Assembly: GCF_024204645.1 (NCBI RefSeq)
Contig: NZ_CP100351.1
Location: 558,001 to 622,000 of the forward strand
Direction of reading: 5' to 3'
Length of the DNA stretch: 64,000 bases
DNA from: Desulfomicrobium sp. ZS1
Lineage (GTDB): Bacteria; Desulfobacterota; Desulfovibrionia; Desulfovibrionales; Desulfomicrobiaceae
The notes under the pieces were generated by a model. It did no database searches, was not told where the DNA came from, and worked only from the letters and a program-made list of their open reading frames with translations. The position numbers and the translations under genes were made by a program. Position 1 is the first letter of the stretch. Every line of letters begins with the position of its first letter. Below are positions 25,732-39,028 of the stretch, piece by piece.

Positions 25732-26034
25732 ATGGCTGAAACCATCGATGATATTTCCATAGACTGGACCGATGAAGAAGGGGTCCAGAAAGTTCGGGAA
25801 CTGAAAAAGGAAGTGCTGACACGCGGAGCATGGTCGACGCTCATGTTCGCCTATCAGGAAGTGGGTCGCGGCGAAGAGGAGTTTGGGCCGGTCAAGTTCA
25901 GGGTCGGGCGTTATCAGAAGCGTAACGGCCGTTTTTCACCACATTCCAAGTTCAATATCTCCTCGGTCAAGCAGGCCAAGCAGGTTGTGCAGATTCTGCA
26001 GGCCTGGATCGACGAATACGGTGAAGATGAGTAG
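25732..26034 (+). CDS. Conserved small protein of unknown function upstream of clpS
   Basis: A 100-residue acidic and basic mixed protein (MAETIDDISIDW...). A central block, GPVKFRVGRYQKRNGRF, is basic and aromatic and could bind nucleic acid; a helical C-terminus follows (QAKQVVQILQAWIDEYG). The start at 25732 has GAGGAGAG. It lies 14 bp before clpS and is probably first in the clpS-clpA-aat operon. I do not recognise the family. Confidence 0.72.
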   Translation: MAETIDDISIDWTDEEGVQKVRELKKEVLTRGAWSTLMFAYQEVGRGEEEFGPVKFRVGRYQKRNGRFSPHSKFNISSVKQAKQVVQILQAWIDEYGEDE

Positions 26035-26048
26035 CGCCGGAGTGTGTC

Positions 26049-26363
26049 ATGACCGAACCATTTGAGGTTCCGGGTTCAGATCCCGACATCATGGTCGAGG
26101 ACCAGTTGCAGGAGCCCAGGCAGTTTAAGGTATTGCTGCATAACGACGATTATACGTCCATGGATTTTGTCGTGGAAGTGCTTATGAATGTCTTTGGCAA
26201 ATCCGAATCCGAGTCGTTTGCCATTATGATGAGTGTTCACGAGAAAGGGATTGGCCTGTGCGGAATCTACACGGCCGAGGTCGCGGAAACCAAGGTGCAG
26301 CTTGTGCATCAGATGGCCAGAGCCCGGTCTTTTCCCCTGCGCTGCTCCATGGAAGAGGTGTAA
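26049..26363 (+). CDS. clpS: ATP-dependent Clp protease adaptor ClpS
   Basis: A 104-residue ClpS with the N-degron binding pocket motifs VLLHNDDYTSMDFVV (N-D-D metal and alpha-amino contacts) and VHEKGIGLCGIYTAEVAE. It delivers substrates with Leu, Phe, Trp or Tyr N-termini to ClpAP. It ends one base before the clpA ATG, so the two are coupled. The disordered N-terminal tail (about 24 residues) needed for delivery is present. Confidence 0.95.
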   Translation: MTEPFEVPGSDPDIMVEDQLQEPRQFKVLLHNDDYTSMDFVVEVLMNVFGKSESESFAIMMSVHEKGIGLCGIYTAEVAETKVQLVHQMARARSFPLRCSMEEV

Positions 26364-28592
<2,229 letters not shown>

Positions 28593-28599
28593 TTCCGCC

Positions 28600-29313
28600 A
28601 TGACCGTCTTTGCCTTGCCCGCCCAGCCCGTCTTTCCCGATCCGGCCCATGCCGACGAGGACGGCCTGCTGGCCGTGGGCGGGGACCTGTCGTCGCACAG
28701 GCTGCTCATGGCCTACGCCCAGGGCATTTTTCCCTGGTACAACGAGAATTCCCCCATTCTCTGGTGGAGTCCCGACCCCAGGCTCATTTTGGAGCCTGCG
28801 CGCATCCATGTGCCCAAAAGGCTTGATCGCATCCTGCGACAGGGGCGCTTTCGCTTCACCCTGGATACGGCCTTCGAGCAGGTCATCACCCGCTGCGCCG
28901 CTACGCCCCGCAATGGCGCGCGCGGGACCTGGATCGTCCCGGAAATGCTGGCCGCGTATTGCCGCCTGCATGAATTGGGGTTCGCGCACAGCATTGAGGT
29001 CTGGTCAGGCGCGAATCTGGCCGGCGGTCTCTATGGCGTGGCCTTGGGCGGTGCTTTTTTCGGGGAATCCATGTTTTACCTTGAGCCGGACGCCTCCAAG
29101 GCCGGTCTGGTGACCTTGATGCGGGCTCTCGAAGGGGCCGGGTTTGTTCTTTTTGATTGCCAGCAGACCACTGCGCACATGCTCCGCTTCGGCGGGTTCG
29201 AGGTGCCGCGCGGCGAATTTCTGTCCCGCCTGGAAGGGGCCCTGAAGCTGCAGACTCCTTGCGGGCACTGGAGCCTGCGTGCCGGAGCCGTGCTCGGCAG
29301 GGACCTTGAATAA
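28600..29313 (+). CDS. aat: Leucyl/phenylalanyl-tRNA--protein transferase
   Basis: 237 residues with family motifs at the N-terminus (DGLLAVGGDLS, YAQGIFPWY) and the core (GGLYGVALGGAFFGESMF, FDCQ). It adds Leu or Phe from tRNA to proteins with N-terminal Lys or Arg, creating ClpS substrates. The location directly behind clpS-clpA puts the whole L/F N-degron branch in one operon. The start at 28600 has no clear Shine-Dalgarno, so translation may depend on reinitiation after clpA. Confidence 0.95.
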   Translation: MTVFALPAQPVFPDPAHADEDGLLAVGGDLSSHRLLMAYAQGIFPWYNENSPILWWSPDPRLILEPARIHVPKRLDRILRQGRFRFTLDTAFEQVITRCAATPRNGARGTWIVPEMLAAYCRLHELGFAHSIEVWSGANLAGGLYGVALGGAFFGESMFYLEPDASKAGLVTLMRALEGAGFVLFDCQQTTAHMLRFGGFEVPRGEFLSRLEGALKLQTPCGHWSLRAGAVLGRDLE

Positions 29314-29331
29314 ATGTAACGGAGCCAAACG

Positions 29332-29859
29332 ATGACTGATTTTGAACGTGGAAATGAGGAAGACTGGGTAGGGCGGCCAAGCAAGTCGCAACGCAAGCGG
29401 GACATGGTCGCCTTGCAGGAGCTTGGGGAAAGCCTGATTGAATTGGCCCCGGAGCAGCTCGGGCGGCTCAATCTGCATGAGGATCTGGTCGAGGCCATCC
29501 GCTTTTTTCACACCCTGAAAGACAAGGAAGCCAGGCGCCGCCAGCAGCAGTTCATCGGCACGGTCATGCGCAAGATCGATCCCGTGCCCCTGCGAGAAGC
29601 TCTGGAAGAGCTCGATCAGCTTCGATTTCAGCAGGCTGAGGCGTTTCATCAGATCGAGATCTGGCGCGACGCGCTCGTTGAAGGTGATGCCGAAGTGCTG
29701 ACGGAGCTGGTGGGACGTTTTGGGCTTGAGCCCCAGCAACTGCGCCAGCTCGCTCGGCTGGCCGCGGCGGAGAAGGCCGCAGGCAAGCCCTCCAAGAACG
29801 GCCGCGCCCTGTTCAGGCTGCTGCGCCAGAGCTTCGAGCGTGAACAGGCCCTGGATTAG
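29332..29859 (+). CDS. darP: Ribosome biogenesis factor DarP/YjgA (DUF615)
   Basis: A 175-residue, highly charged helical protein with the DUF615 opening (PSKSQRKRDMVALQELGESL) and the KDKEARRRQQQFIGTVMRKID core. It is known to associate with the 50S precursor and promote late assembly. It lies 18 bp after aat and is probably the last gene of the clp operon. Its last four bases overlap the end of a convergent gene, leaving no room for a terminator. Confidence 0.92.
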   Translation: MTDFERGNEEDWVGRPSKSQRKRDMVALQELGESLIELAPEQLGRLNLHEDLVEAIRFFHTLKDKEARRRQQQFIGTVMRKIDPVPLREALEELDQLRFQQAEAFHQIEIWRDALVEGDAEVLTELVGRFGLEPQQLRQLARLAAAEKAAGKPSKNGRALFRLLRQSFEREQALD

Positions 29860-30344
29860 GTCTGGGACGGTCCGGGGTCCAGAGGCTTGTGCTGGCTCAG
29901 GTCGTAGAGCCCATGCACGACAAAAGGCAGGGGATAGCGGGGCACGATTTCAAAACGGATCCGACCGATGTCCTTGCCTTCGGGCATGGCGCTCAAAGGG
30001 AGCAGGCCCGCGGGCAGGGGAAATTCCAGGGAATTGATGCTGATGCGGGTCAGGCGGTCGGCGTATCGCGCGGTGAGGTATGCGACTATCTGGTCCATTT
30101 CCTCCCGATTGAAGGATTCGAGCAGGACCGCCCGGCTGTCGCCCCGGCATGTGGACGGGCCGGTTTGCGGATCTTGCTGCACGAGTTCGGGCCAGGGATA
30201 AACGGCTTCTTCCGAAGCCCAGTCGGGCCGAAAGAGGTGCACCAGGACATCCCGGCGGCCTTTGAAGACCCGGATGCAGATGGTGGCGACATGTCCGCGG
30301 GGACAGAGGTGCGCGGATTTTGCTTCCTGTCGAACTATCTCCAT
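29856..30344 (-). CDS. Hypothetical protein (162 aa)
   Basis: I do not recognise the family. The protein starts at the ATG at 30344 behind GGGAGGAAGG; the frame is open further but without a ribosome site. It contains CPRGHVATICIRVFKGRRDV near the N-terminus and a Pro/Leu-rich middle, with no signal peptide or membrane segment. It is convergent with and overlaps darP by 4 bp. It appears to be a single gene. Confidence 0.7.
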   Translation of the reverse strand: MEIVRQEAKSAHLCPRGHVATICIRVFKGRRDVLVHLFRPDWASEEAVYPWPELVQQDPQTGPSTCRGDSRAVLLESFNREEMDQIVAYLTARYADRLTRISINSLEFPLPAGLLPLSAMPEGKDIGRIRFEIVPRYPLPFVVHGLYDLSQHKPLDPGPSQT

Positions 30345-30509
30345 GAAACCTTCCTCCCTGGACGGGTTGTTTGCGTCAGTGTTTTGGGAGACGTCTAGCA
30401 CGCTTTGGGACGGGCTTCAATGCCGCGTTTCCGGTTCTGCTTGAAATGATTCCGCTTCTGTGGAATGTAATTGCGAGTCGGGCCTTCAGACCATCAGGGA
30501 GCATCGAGC

Positions 30510-31340
30510 ATGTCCGCCTTTTTTCTTCGCGCTGTTTTTACCTGCCTGGTCCTCTGCGCTCCGGTCGCTTCGCTGTACGCGGAAGAGTGGCGGCTGCTGG
30601 CGCCGGGGCTTGAGCTGCGCGAGTTTCTGATTCCCGATCAGGTCGGGGATCTGGAGGGCCGGCAAAGCGGCATGGCGGTGCTGCGCATCGACTCCGACAG
30701 GTTCGACGTGGCCCTGGGTTCCGCCCTGGGCACCGGGCGTATGCGCAGCATGCAGGAATGGGCCCGGCATTCGGGATTCGTCGCGGTCATCAACGCGGGC
30801 ATGTTCCGGGCCGATGACCGGATGCGCAGCACGGGCTACATGCGCGACGCGGCCGTAATGATCAATTCCTTCATTCATCCGAACTACGGAGCGTTCCTGG
30901 CCTTTCAGCCCCGGGACCCGTCCCTGCCCGCCCTGCGCTGGGTGGACCGCAAGAGCGACCCCGACTGGCAGGCGGTGCTTGCCGACTACGACGGGATCAT
31001 TCAGAATTATCGTCTCATCAGCCGGGAGCGGGAAAATCTCTGGGAGCCGAGCGATCGCCGCCATTCCGGCGCGGCCATCGCCATGGACAGGGATGGACGG
31101 CTGCTCTTCATCCATTGCCGTGCGCGGCTGTCCCTGCACGAATTCGCCCAGGCCCTCATCGACCTGCCTCTGGATCTGATTGGGGCCATGTATGTCGAAG
31201 GCGGAGCGGACGCGGCCATGTACGTCGACGTGGACGGTTTCGTGGGACGCTTCGTGGGCGAGTACCGGTCCGATTTTTTTCAAGGCAGCAACATGAATTT
31301 CTGGCCCGCGCCCAACGTGCTGGGCATCCGGCCCAAATAA
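30510..31340 (+). CDS. Secreted phosphodiester glycosidase family protein (NAGPA-like)
   Basis: 276 residues: a signal peptide (to about residue 22, VASLYA) and a PF09992-type domain. Visible motifs are VAVINAGMFR, GAAIAMDRDGRLLFIHC and the C-terminal MYVEGGADAAMYVD and APNVLGIRPK, which match the family's conserved NGGYF-like, D-G and GGxS-type positions. Related enzymes cleave phosphodiester-linked GlcNAc, and bacterial members are tied to exopolysaccharide or wall modification. The substrate is unknown. The start at 30510 follows AGGGAG. Confidence 0.82.
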   Translation: MSAFFLRAVFTCLVLCAPVASLYAEEWRLLAPGLELREFLIPDQVGDLEGRQSGMAVLRIDSDRFDVALGSALGTGRMRSMQEWARHSGFVAVINAGMFRADDRMRSTGYMRDAAVMINSFIHPNYGAFLAFQPRDPSLPALRWVDRKSDPDWQAVLADYDGIIQNYRLISRERENLWEPSDRRHSGAAIAMDRDGRLLFIHCRARLSLHEFAQALIDLPLDLIGAMYVEGGADAAMYVDVDGFVGRFVGEYRSDFFQGSNMNFWPAPNVLGIRPK

Positions 31341-31382
31341 GCCCTTCATGGCGCCGGGCAGCGGCCCGGCGTGCAGGTATCC

Positions 31383-33391
<2,009 letters not shown>

Positions 33392-33395
<4 letters not shown>

Positions 33396-34507
33396 AAACA
33401 TGCTCACTGCGCACATCTTTTATGCGTCGCTTTCTGCCGGGCTGTTCCGCCGGGATTCGCGGGTTCACCGGTCTCTACCAGACCGTCAAGTTCCGGTTCG
33501 GGTCCTTTTTTCCGCTGGTCCTCGGCGCCGGTTTTCTGCTCACGGTTTTTGTCTACGGCCTGTTCATCTTTCTGGTGGTCGAAGGCTGGAGCCTGCTGGA
33601 CAGTTTCTATCAGGTGGTCATGACCCTCTCCACCGTCGGGTTCATGGAGTTGCATCCGCTTTCGGACCGGGCGCGGCTGATGGTCTCATTTCTCATCCTC
33701 ATGGGTGTGGGCAGCTTTGCCTACCTGGTGGGCGCATTTACTCAGGTCGTGGTCGAAGGGCGGCTGCAGGATTTATGGGGGAAACGTAAAGTGCAGAAAA
33801 TCATTGATTCCCTGGCGGATCATTACATCATCTGCGGCTATGGCCGCATTGGCGCGGTGGTGGCGGAGGAGCTCCGGCGGGAAAATCTGACCGTGGTGGT
33901 TATCGAGAAGGATCCGGAACTTCTCTTTGACCTGGAGCGGGACAGATTCCTTTTTCTGGCCGGGGACGCCACCGCGGATGAATTTCTTCTTTCCGCCGGG
34001 GTGGAGCGGGCCAAGGGACTTTTCGCCTGCGTCAGCCAGGACGCCGAGAACGTGTACATCACCCTGTCCTCGCGTCAGTTCAACGCCGACCTGACCATCA
34101 TCGCCCGCGCCGACCGGCCCGAATCCGTGACCAAGCTGGAACGGGCCGGGGCCAACCGCGTGCTGACCCCGCATCAGATCGGCGGCAAGCGCATCGCCCA
34201 GGTTATGCTGCGGCCCACGGTCACCGACTTCATGGATCTGGCCACCCAGGGGCACAACCTGCAGATGGAGGAGATCGCGGTCAGGCCTGGCTCGGAAATG
34301 GTGGGCAAGAACCTGATCACCTCCGGCATCCGTCCGCGCTTCAACCTCATGATCATCGCCATCGAGAAGGCCGGGGGCAGGATGACCTTCAACCCGCATC
34401 CGGAAGTGACCATCGAGGCGGGGGATACGCTTATCGCCGTCGGTCCTCCGGAAAATTTTCCCGGACTGCAGGCCGTGTGCCGTTTCCCCAATGGGGATGA
34501 AGCATGA
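33392..34507 (+). CDS. Potassium channel protein with TrkA-N/RCK domains
   Basis: 371 residues: two transmembrane helices (about 40-65 and 92-115) bracketing a pore loop, then TrkA_N (about 140-255; nucleotide loop [14 protein letters not shown]) and TrkA_C (about 275-365). The selectivity filter reads STVGFMEL in place of the canonical TTVGYGD, keeping T-V-G. It overlaps uvrB by 4 bp and the next ligase gene by 4 bp. A ligand-gated K+ channel role is inferred from architecture. Confidence 0.88.
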
Positions 34508-36351
34508 CCCTGCCGCTGGACCTTCCTTCTGAGGCCCACCGGCTGGTCGAGCGCCTGACCGAGTACAACGATGCCTACCGCCGTGGCACCCCCCTGGTCG
34601 GCGACGCCCAGTACGATCTGCTGCTTGCGCGGCTGCGTGAGCTCGATTCGGATCACCCTTTTCTGCACCGGGTCGAGCCCGAGACCTTTTCCGGCAAGCG
34701 CGAAATTCGCCATCCCGTGCCCATGCTTTCCACCGACAAGGCCTATACTCCCGAGGAACTGGAGCGCTTTGTGGCCCGCGTGGAAAAGGAGGCCGGGGAG
34801 ATCGGGGTCACGGAGGTGCGCTACCGGGTCACGCCCAAGCTCGACGGCCTGGCCGGACGCGACGACGGGACTTTTTTTGTCACGCGCGGCAACGGTGAGA
34901 GCGGCTACGAGGTCAGTTCGGCCTTTGCCAAGGGCATGATCCCCCTTGGCGGGCGAGGCCGGGGCGTGGGCGAGATGGTCATCCTGCAGAGCTATTTCCA
35001 GGAGCACCTTTCCGACGCCTTCGAGCATCCGCGCAATCTGGTGGTCGGCATCGTGTCCTCGGACACGGTCAACGAGCTGGCCAAAAAAGCCCTGGACGAC
35101 GAGGCCGTGCGCTTCGTGCCCTATTCCGAACTGCCGAGCCGGGTGGTCAGTGGGACGGAGCTGCTGGCGGGCATGGACGCCATCACGGAGGAACTTTCGG
35201 GCCAGGTGGACTACCCGCTGGACGGGATGGTGGTGGAAGTGGTGGACGAGGACGTGCGTCGGACCATGGGCGCCACCAGCCACCATTACCGCTGGCAGAT
35301 CGCGGTCAAGCGCAAGGGCGAGACGGCCCTGACCGTGGTGACGGGCGTGGTCTGGCAGGTCGGCCGCACCGGTAAGGTCACCCCGGTGCTCATGGTCGAA
35401 CCCGTGAATGTCTCCGGGGCGACCATCCGCAGGGTCACGGCGCACAATGCCGGTCTGCTGGAGAAGAAGGGTCTGGGTCTGGGGGCGGAAATCGAGATCA
35501 TCCGCAGCGGCGAGGTCATTCCCAAGGTCGAGGCCGTGCTGGTTCCGGCCGCGACCGAGCTGCCCACGGCCTGTCCGTCCTGCGGGACGGCTCTTGAACG
35601 CGAGAACGACTTTCTGCTGTGCCGCAACGAACACTGCCCGGATCAGGTCGTGCAGACCATCGAGCACTGGTTCAAGACCCTCGGCAATGCCGACTGGTTC
35701 GGACGCAAAACCGTGGAAAAGTTGGTCCGTTCAGGTTATGACAGCCTTGAAAAGGTGTACGAACTGGGCGAGGAGGATTTTCGGGCCATGGGTTTCGGTC
35801 CCGTGCTGTCCGGCAATCTGGCCGAGGCCGTGTACCTGAGCCGCACCCGCGAGGTCGAGGACTGGCGTTTTCTGGCTGCGCTTGGCATTGAGGATCTGGG
35901 CAAGGGCGACAGCCGCAAGCTCTTGGAGCAGTTTCGTCTCCAGGATCTCTTGACCGTCAGCCGGGAGCAGATCGAGGCCGTTCATGGCTTCGGCGCCATC
36001 ACGGCGGACTCCATCGCCAGGGGGCTTGAGCGCGTGGGTCCGACTCTGCGCCATTTGCTGGACCTGGGTTTTCGCATCATGCCCACCGGCGCGGCTCGCG
36101 AAAAGGTCACGGACAGTCCCCTGGCCGGAAAGCATGTGGTCTTCACCGGCAAGATGCGCGGCTCGCGCGAGGATATGCAGGAAGAGGCCCGCGCCCAGGG
36201 AGCATTGGTGCAGAGTGCGGTCAATTCCAAAACCGATTTTCTGATCTGCGGCGAGAACGTTGGCGCAAGCAAACTCACCAAGGCCCGTCAGCTCGGCACG
36301 GAAATTTTGCAGGAAGATGAATATCTGCGCCTCATCGGCGCGCAAGGGTAA
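34504..36351 (+). CDS. NAD-dependent DNA ligase LigA-like protein (divergent)
   Basis: 615 residues in the LigA order: adenylation domain with nucleophile in P-K-L-D-G, OB fold, four-cysteine zinc finger (CPSCG...CRNEHC), helix-hairpin-helix region and C-terminal BRCT (about 540-612). It is about 50 residues shorter than usual. Motifs diverge: TRGNGESG replaces TRGDGxxGE; VGEMVIL replaces RGEVFM; DGMVVEV has Glu where the catalytic motif IV lysine (DGVVIKV) is expected; AVKRKGE replaces AYKFPAE. It may be a second, repair-type ligase or one with altered activity. It is coupled to the K+ channel gene upstream. Confidence 0.85.
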   Translation: MTLPLDLPSEAHRLVERLTEYNDAYRRGTPLVGDAQYDLLLARLRELDSDHPFLHRVEPETFSGKREIRHPVPMLSTDKAYTPEELERFVARVEKEAGEIGVTEVRYRVTPKLDGLAGRDDGTFFVTRGNGESGYEVSSAFAKGMIPLGGRGRGVGEMVILQSYFQEHLSDAFEHPRNLVVGIVSSDTVNELAKKALDDEAVRFVPYSELPSRVVSGTELLAGMDAITEELSGQVDYPLDGMVVEVVDEDVRRTMGATSHHYRWQIAVKRKGETALTVVTGVVWQVGRTGKVTPVLMVEPVNVSGATIRRVTAHNAGLLEKKGLGLGAEIEIIRSGEVIPKVEAVLVPAATELPTACPSCGTALERENDFLLCRNEHCPDQVVQTIEHWFKTLGNADWFGRKTVEKLVRSGYDSLEKVYELGEEDFRAMGFGPVLSGNLAEAVYLSRTREVEDWRFLAALGIEDLGKGDSRKLLEQFRLQDLLTVSREQIEAVHGFGAITADSIARGLERVGPTLRHLLDLGFRIMPTGAAREKVTDSPLAGKHVVFTGKMRGSREDMQEEARAQGALVQSAVNSKTDFLICGENVGASKLTKARQLGTEILQEDEYLRLIGAQG

Positions 36352-36371
36352 TGAAACACGAGGAGTCTGAC

Positions 36372-37157
36372 ATGAGCATTCCACTGATCATCATGGGCGC
36401 CAACGGGCGGATGGGTTCGACCCTGGTCCGGTTGGCCATGGAGTCCGACCGGTTTACCGTAACGGGGGTTGTGGAACGGGCCGAGTTCAGCAAAGGGCTG
36501 GAACTCTTGGGCTGCCCCGTGGCGCATGATCTGCAGGAGCTGCTGCCATCCTGTCCCGGAGCGACGGTCATCGACTTCACCGCCCCTGAAGTGAGCCTGA
36601 GTTCGGCCCGCAAGGCCTCCAAGACGGGCAACCCCATCGTCATCGGCACCACCGGGCTCTCCGCCGCACAGCTGGCGGAGCTTGAGACCCTGGCCCAGGA
36701 CATCCCGATCTTCTGGTCCCCGAACATGTCCATCGGCGTCAACGCCCTGGTCCGCGTCCTGCCCATGCTGGAGCGCATCCTGGGCGAGGCCTACGACATG
36801 GAGATCACCGAGATCCATCATCACCACAAGAAGGACGCCCCCAGCGGCACGGCGGTCAAGCTGGCCCAGGTGCTGGCCGAGTCGCGCGGCTGGAAAATGG
36901 ACGAGGTCGGCAACTACGGCCGTCAGGGGATAATCGGCGCGCGGCCGGAAAAGGAACTGGGCGTGCATGCCCTGCGCGGCGGCGACGTGGTCGGCGATCA
37001 TACGGTCTATTTCTTCGGCCCGGGCGAGCGCATCGAGGTCACGCACCGCGCCCATTCCCGTGAAAACTTCGCACGCGGCGCCCTGCGCGCGGCTTCCTGG
37101 CTTGCGAGCCAAAAACCCGGCCGGCTCTATTCCATGGGCCAGCTCCTGGGAGAGTAG
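36372..37157 (+). CDS. dapB: 4-hydroxy-tetrahydrodipicolinate reductase
   Basis: 261 residues with the NAD(P)-binding opening ([16 protein letters not shown]), the GTTGLS loop and the signature [15 protein letters not shown] containing catalytic His and Lys. It performs the reduction step of the diaminopimelate/lysine pathway. I chose the ATG at 36372 because GAGGAG lies just upstream; an ATG at 36351 overlaps the ligase stop. Confidence 0.96.
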   Translation: MSIPLIIMGANGRMGSTLVRLAMESDRFTVTGVVERAEFSKGLELLGCPVAHDLQELLPSCPGATVIDFTAPEVSLSSARKASKTGNPIVIGTTGLSAAQLAELETLAQDIPIFWSPNMSIGVNALVRVLPMLERILGEAYDMEITEIHHHHKKDAPSGTAVKLAQVLAESRGWKMDEVGNYGRQGIIGARPEKELGVHALRGGDVVGDHTVYFFGPGERIEVTHRAHSRENFARGALRAASWLASQKPGRLYSMGQLLGE

Positions 37158-38060
37158 ATGGTAGGCACCTTGCGGCAGGCCCTGGATCTTCTCGGCGGCG
37201 TGGTCCTGGGCAAGGACACGCAGCTGCGCCTCTCCCTGGCCTGCCTTCTGGCGCGTGGTCACCTCCTCATCGAGGACATCCCCGGCATCGGCAAGACGAC
37301 CCTGGCCAAGGCCCTGGCCGTGGTCCTGGGCCTGGAGTTCAAGCGGGTGCAGTTCACCAACGATCTGCTGCCGGCGGACGTGCTTGGGGTCTCGGTCTTT
37401 GACGCGGCTGCGTCCTCCTTTGTCTTCCATCCCGGCCCGGTCTTCACCAACGTGCTCCTGGCCGACGAGATCAACCGGGGCACTCCGCGCACCCAGAGCG
37501 CCCTGCTTGAGGTCATGGAGGAGCAGCAGGTCAGCCTGGACAACAGCACCCGCCTGCTGCCTCGGCCCTTCTTCGTCCTGGCCACCCAGAACGCCCTCGA
37601 TCAGGCCGGAACCTATCCCCTGCCGGAGTCGCAGCTGGACCGTTTCCTGTTCCGCATCAGCCTGGGCTATCCGGACCTGGATTCGGAACTGGAGCTTCTG
37701 GGCCGCAGCCAGACAGCCGGGCGGCCGGTCCTGCCCGAAGCGGTCAGCAATGCCGAGGAAGTTTTGGATTTGCAGGAGCAGGTCGATCATGTCCGGACCA
37801 GCGCAGCGCTGCTGCGTTATGTGCGCGATCTTTTGGACTGGACCAGGACGAGCGGACGGTTTGTCAATGGCCTCTCCCCCCGTGCCGGGCAGGCGCTGGT
37901 TCGCGCTTCCCGCGCCTGGGCCTTTCTCGATGGCCGCGACTTTGTGCTGCCCGAAGACGTGCAGGCCGTCTTTCCGAGCCTCGCCGGTCACAGATTGCGT
38001 TCGGCCGACGGCGCGGGTGTTGACCTGGCCGCGATTCTGGCCGCGGTGCCCATCCCCTGA
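37158..38060 (+). CDS. MoxR family AAA+ ATPase
   Basis: 300 residues. AAA+ core with Walker A GIGKTTLAKAL (about 41-51), the RavA/MoxR signature LPADVLGVSVFD, Walker B VLLADEINRG and sensor ATQNALDQAGTYPLPE. The start ATG abuts the dapB stop. MoxR proteins act as chaperones for maturation of other proteins; the next genes (DUF58, transglutaminase) are its classic neighbours and form a conserved unit. Confidence 0.93.
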   Translation: MVGTLRQALDLLGGVVLGKDTQLRLSLACLLARGHLLIEDIPGIGKTTLAKALAVVLGLEFKRVQFTNDLLPADVLGVSVFDAAASSFVFHPGPVFTNVLLADEINRGTPRTQSALLEVMEEQQVSLDNSTRLLPRPFFVLATQNALDQAGTYPLPESQLDRFLFRISLGYPDLDSELELLGRSQTAGRPVLPEAVSNAEEVLDLQEQVDHVRTSAALLRYVRDLLDWTRTSGRFVNGLSPRAGQALVRASRAWAFLDGRDFVLPEDVQAVFPSLAGHRLRSADGAGVDLAAILAAVPIP

Positions 38061-38080
38061 GCCCAGGCGGGGAGGACAGC

Positions 38081-39028
38081 ATGGTTTTGCCACGGTTCAT
38101 CCGCAATCTGATCCTGGCGCGGCAACGCGCGGATCTGCCCCTGCGCCTGAACCGGCGCCGGATTTACATCCTGCCCACCAGGGCCGGGACGGTCTTTGCC
38201 TTTTTTCTCCTGGCCATGCTGGTCGCGGCCATTAATTACACCAATAATCTGGCATTCCTGCTGACCTTTCTGCTGGGCAGCATCTCCATTCTTTCCGCCA
38301 TTCATGCCTATGCAAATCTGGCCGGGCTTGAGGTCGAGGCCGGCCGCTTGTTCCCGGCCTATTGCGGGGACGACGCGAGGCTGCAGCTTTTTTTCCGGGC
38401 CGGAGGACGGGAGCGCAGGCGATTCAATGTGCGCATCGGCACTGCCGAGGACGAGTTTTCTCTTTCTGCCGGAGCCGGCCGGGAGATGGACCTGAACGTG
38501 ACGACGTCCAGGCGCGGTCCGCTGCCTCTGGGGCAGGTCGTGATCAGCACCCGCTATCCCCTGGGGCTTTTTCGAGCCTGGTCTCCCCTTGTTCTGCCCG
38601 TCACCGGGCTGGTCTATCCCAAACCTCTGGCCCTCGACCGGATGGACTGGCACCATCTGCAGGGAGATGGCGATGAAGGAGGGCTGGGGGTCGTTAGCCA
38701 GTCCGGAGAGTTTGGCGGCGTGCGCCCCTATCGGCCGGAAGACGGCCTTTCCCGGGTTTCCTGGAAAGCCTCGGCCAGGGGCGCGGGCCTTTTTTCCAAG
38801 GAATTCCGTTCCGGCGTGGCCCGGACTCTTGTCTTTGATTGGGATGAAGTCCGCGCAACCGGCTACGAAGAACGCATTAGCCTGCTGGCCGGGCTGGTGC
38901 GGGAGGCGGAGCGGGAGGGTCTGTGCTACGGTCTGCGCCTGCCGGGCCTCATCATCGCGCCGGGCAGCGGCGCGGGCCAGGCGCATCGCTGCCTGGAAGC
39001 GCTGGCCCTTTTGCCGGAGGCCGCATGA
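38081..39028 (+). CDS. DUF58 domain membrane protein
   Basis: 315 residues: two N-terminal membrane segments (VFAFFLLAMLVAAINYTNNLAFLLTF region, about 43-85) and a C-terminal DUF58 (about 190-250; YRPEDGLSRVSWKASAR motif). It overlaps the transglutaminase gene by 4 bp. DUF58 proteins are partners of MoxR ATPases; their own role is unclear. Confidence 0.9.
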   Translation: MVLPRFIRNLILARQRADLPLRLNRRRIYILPTRAGTVFAFFLLAMLVAAINYTNNLAFLLTFLLGSISILSAIHAYANLAGLEVEAGRLFPAYCGDDARLQLFFRAGGRERRRFNVRIGTAEDEFSLSAGAGREMDLNVTTSRRGPLPLGQVVISTRYPLGLFRAWSPLVLPVTGLVYPKPLALDRMDWHHLQGDGDEGGLGVVSQSGEFGGVRPYRPEDGLSRVSWKASARGAGLFSKEFRSGVARTLVFDWDEVRATGYEERISLLAGLVREAEREGLCYGLRLPGLIIAPGSGAGQAHRCLEALALLPEAA

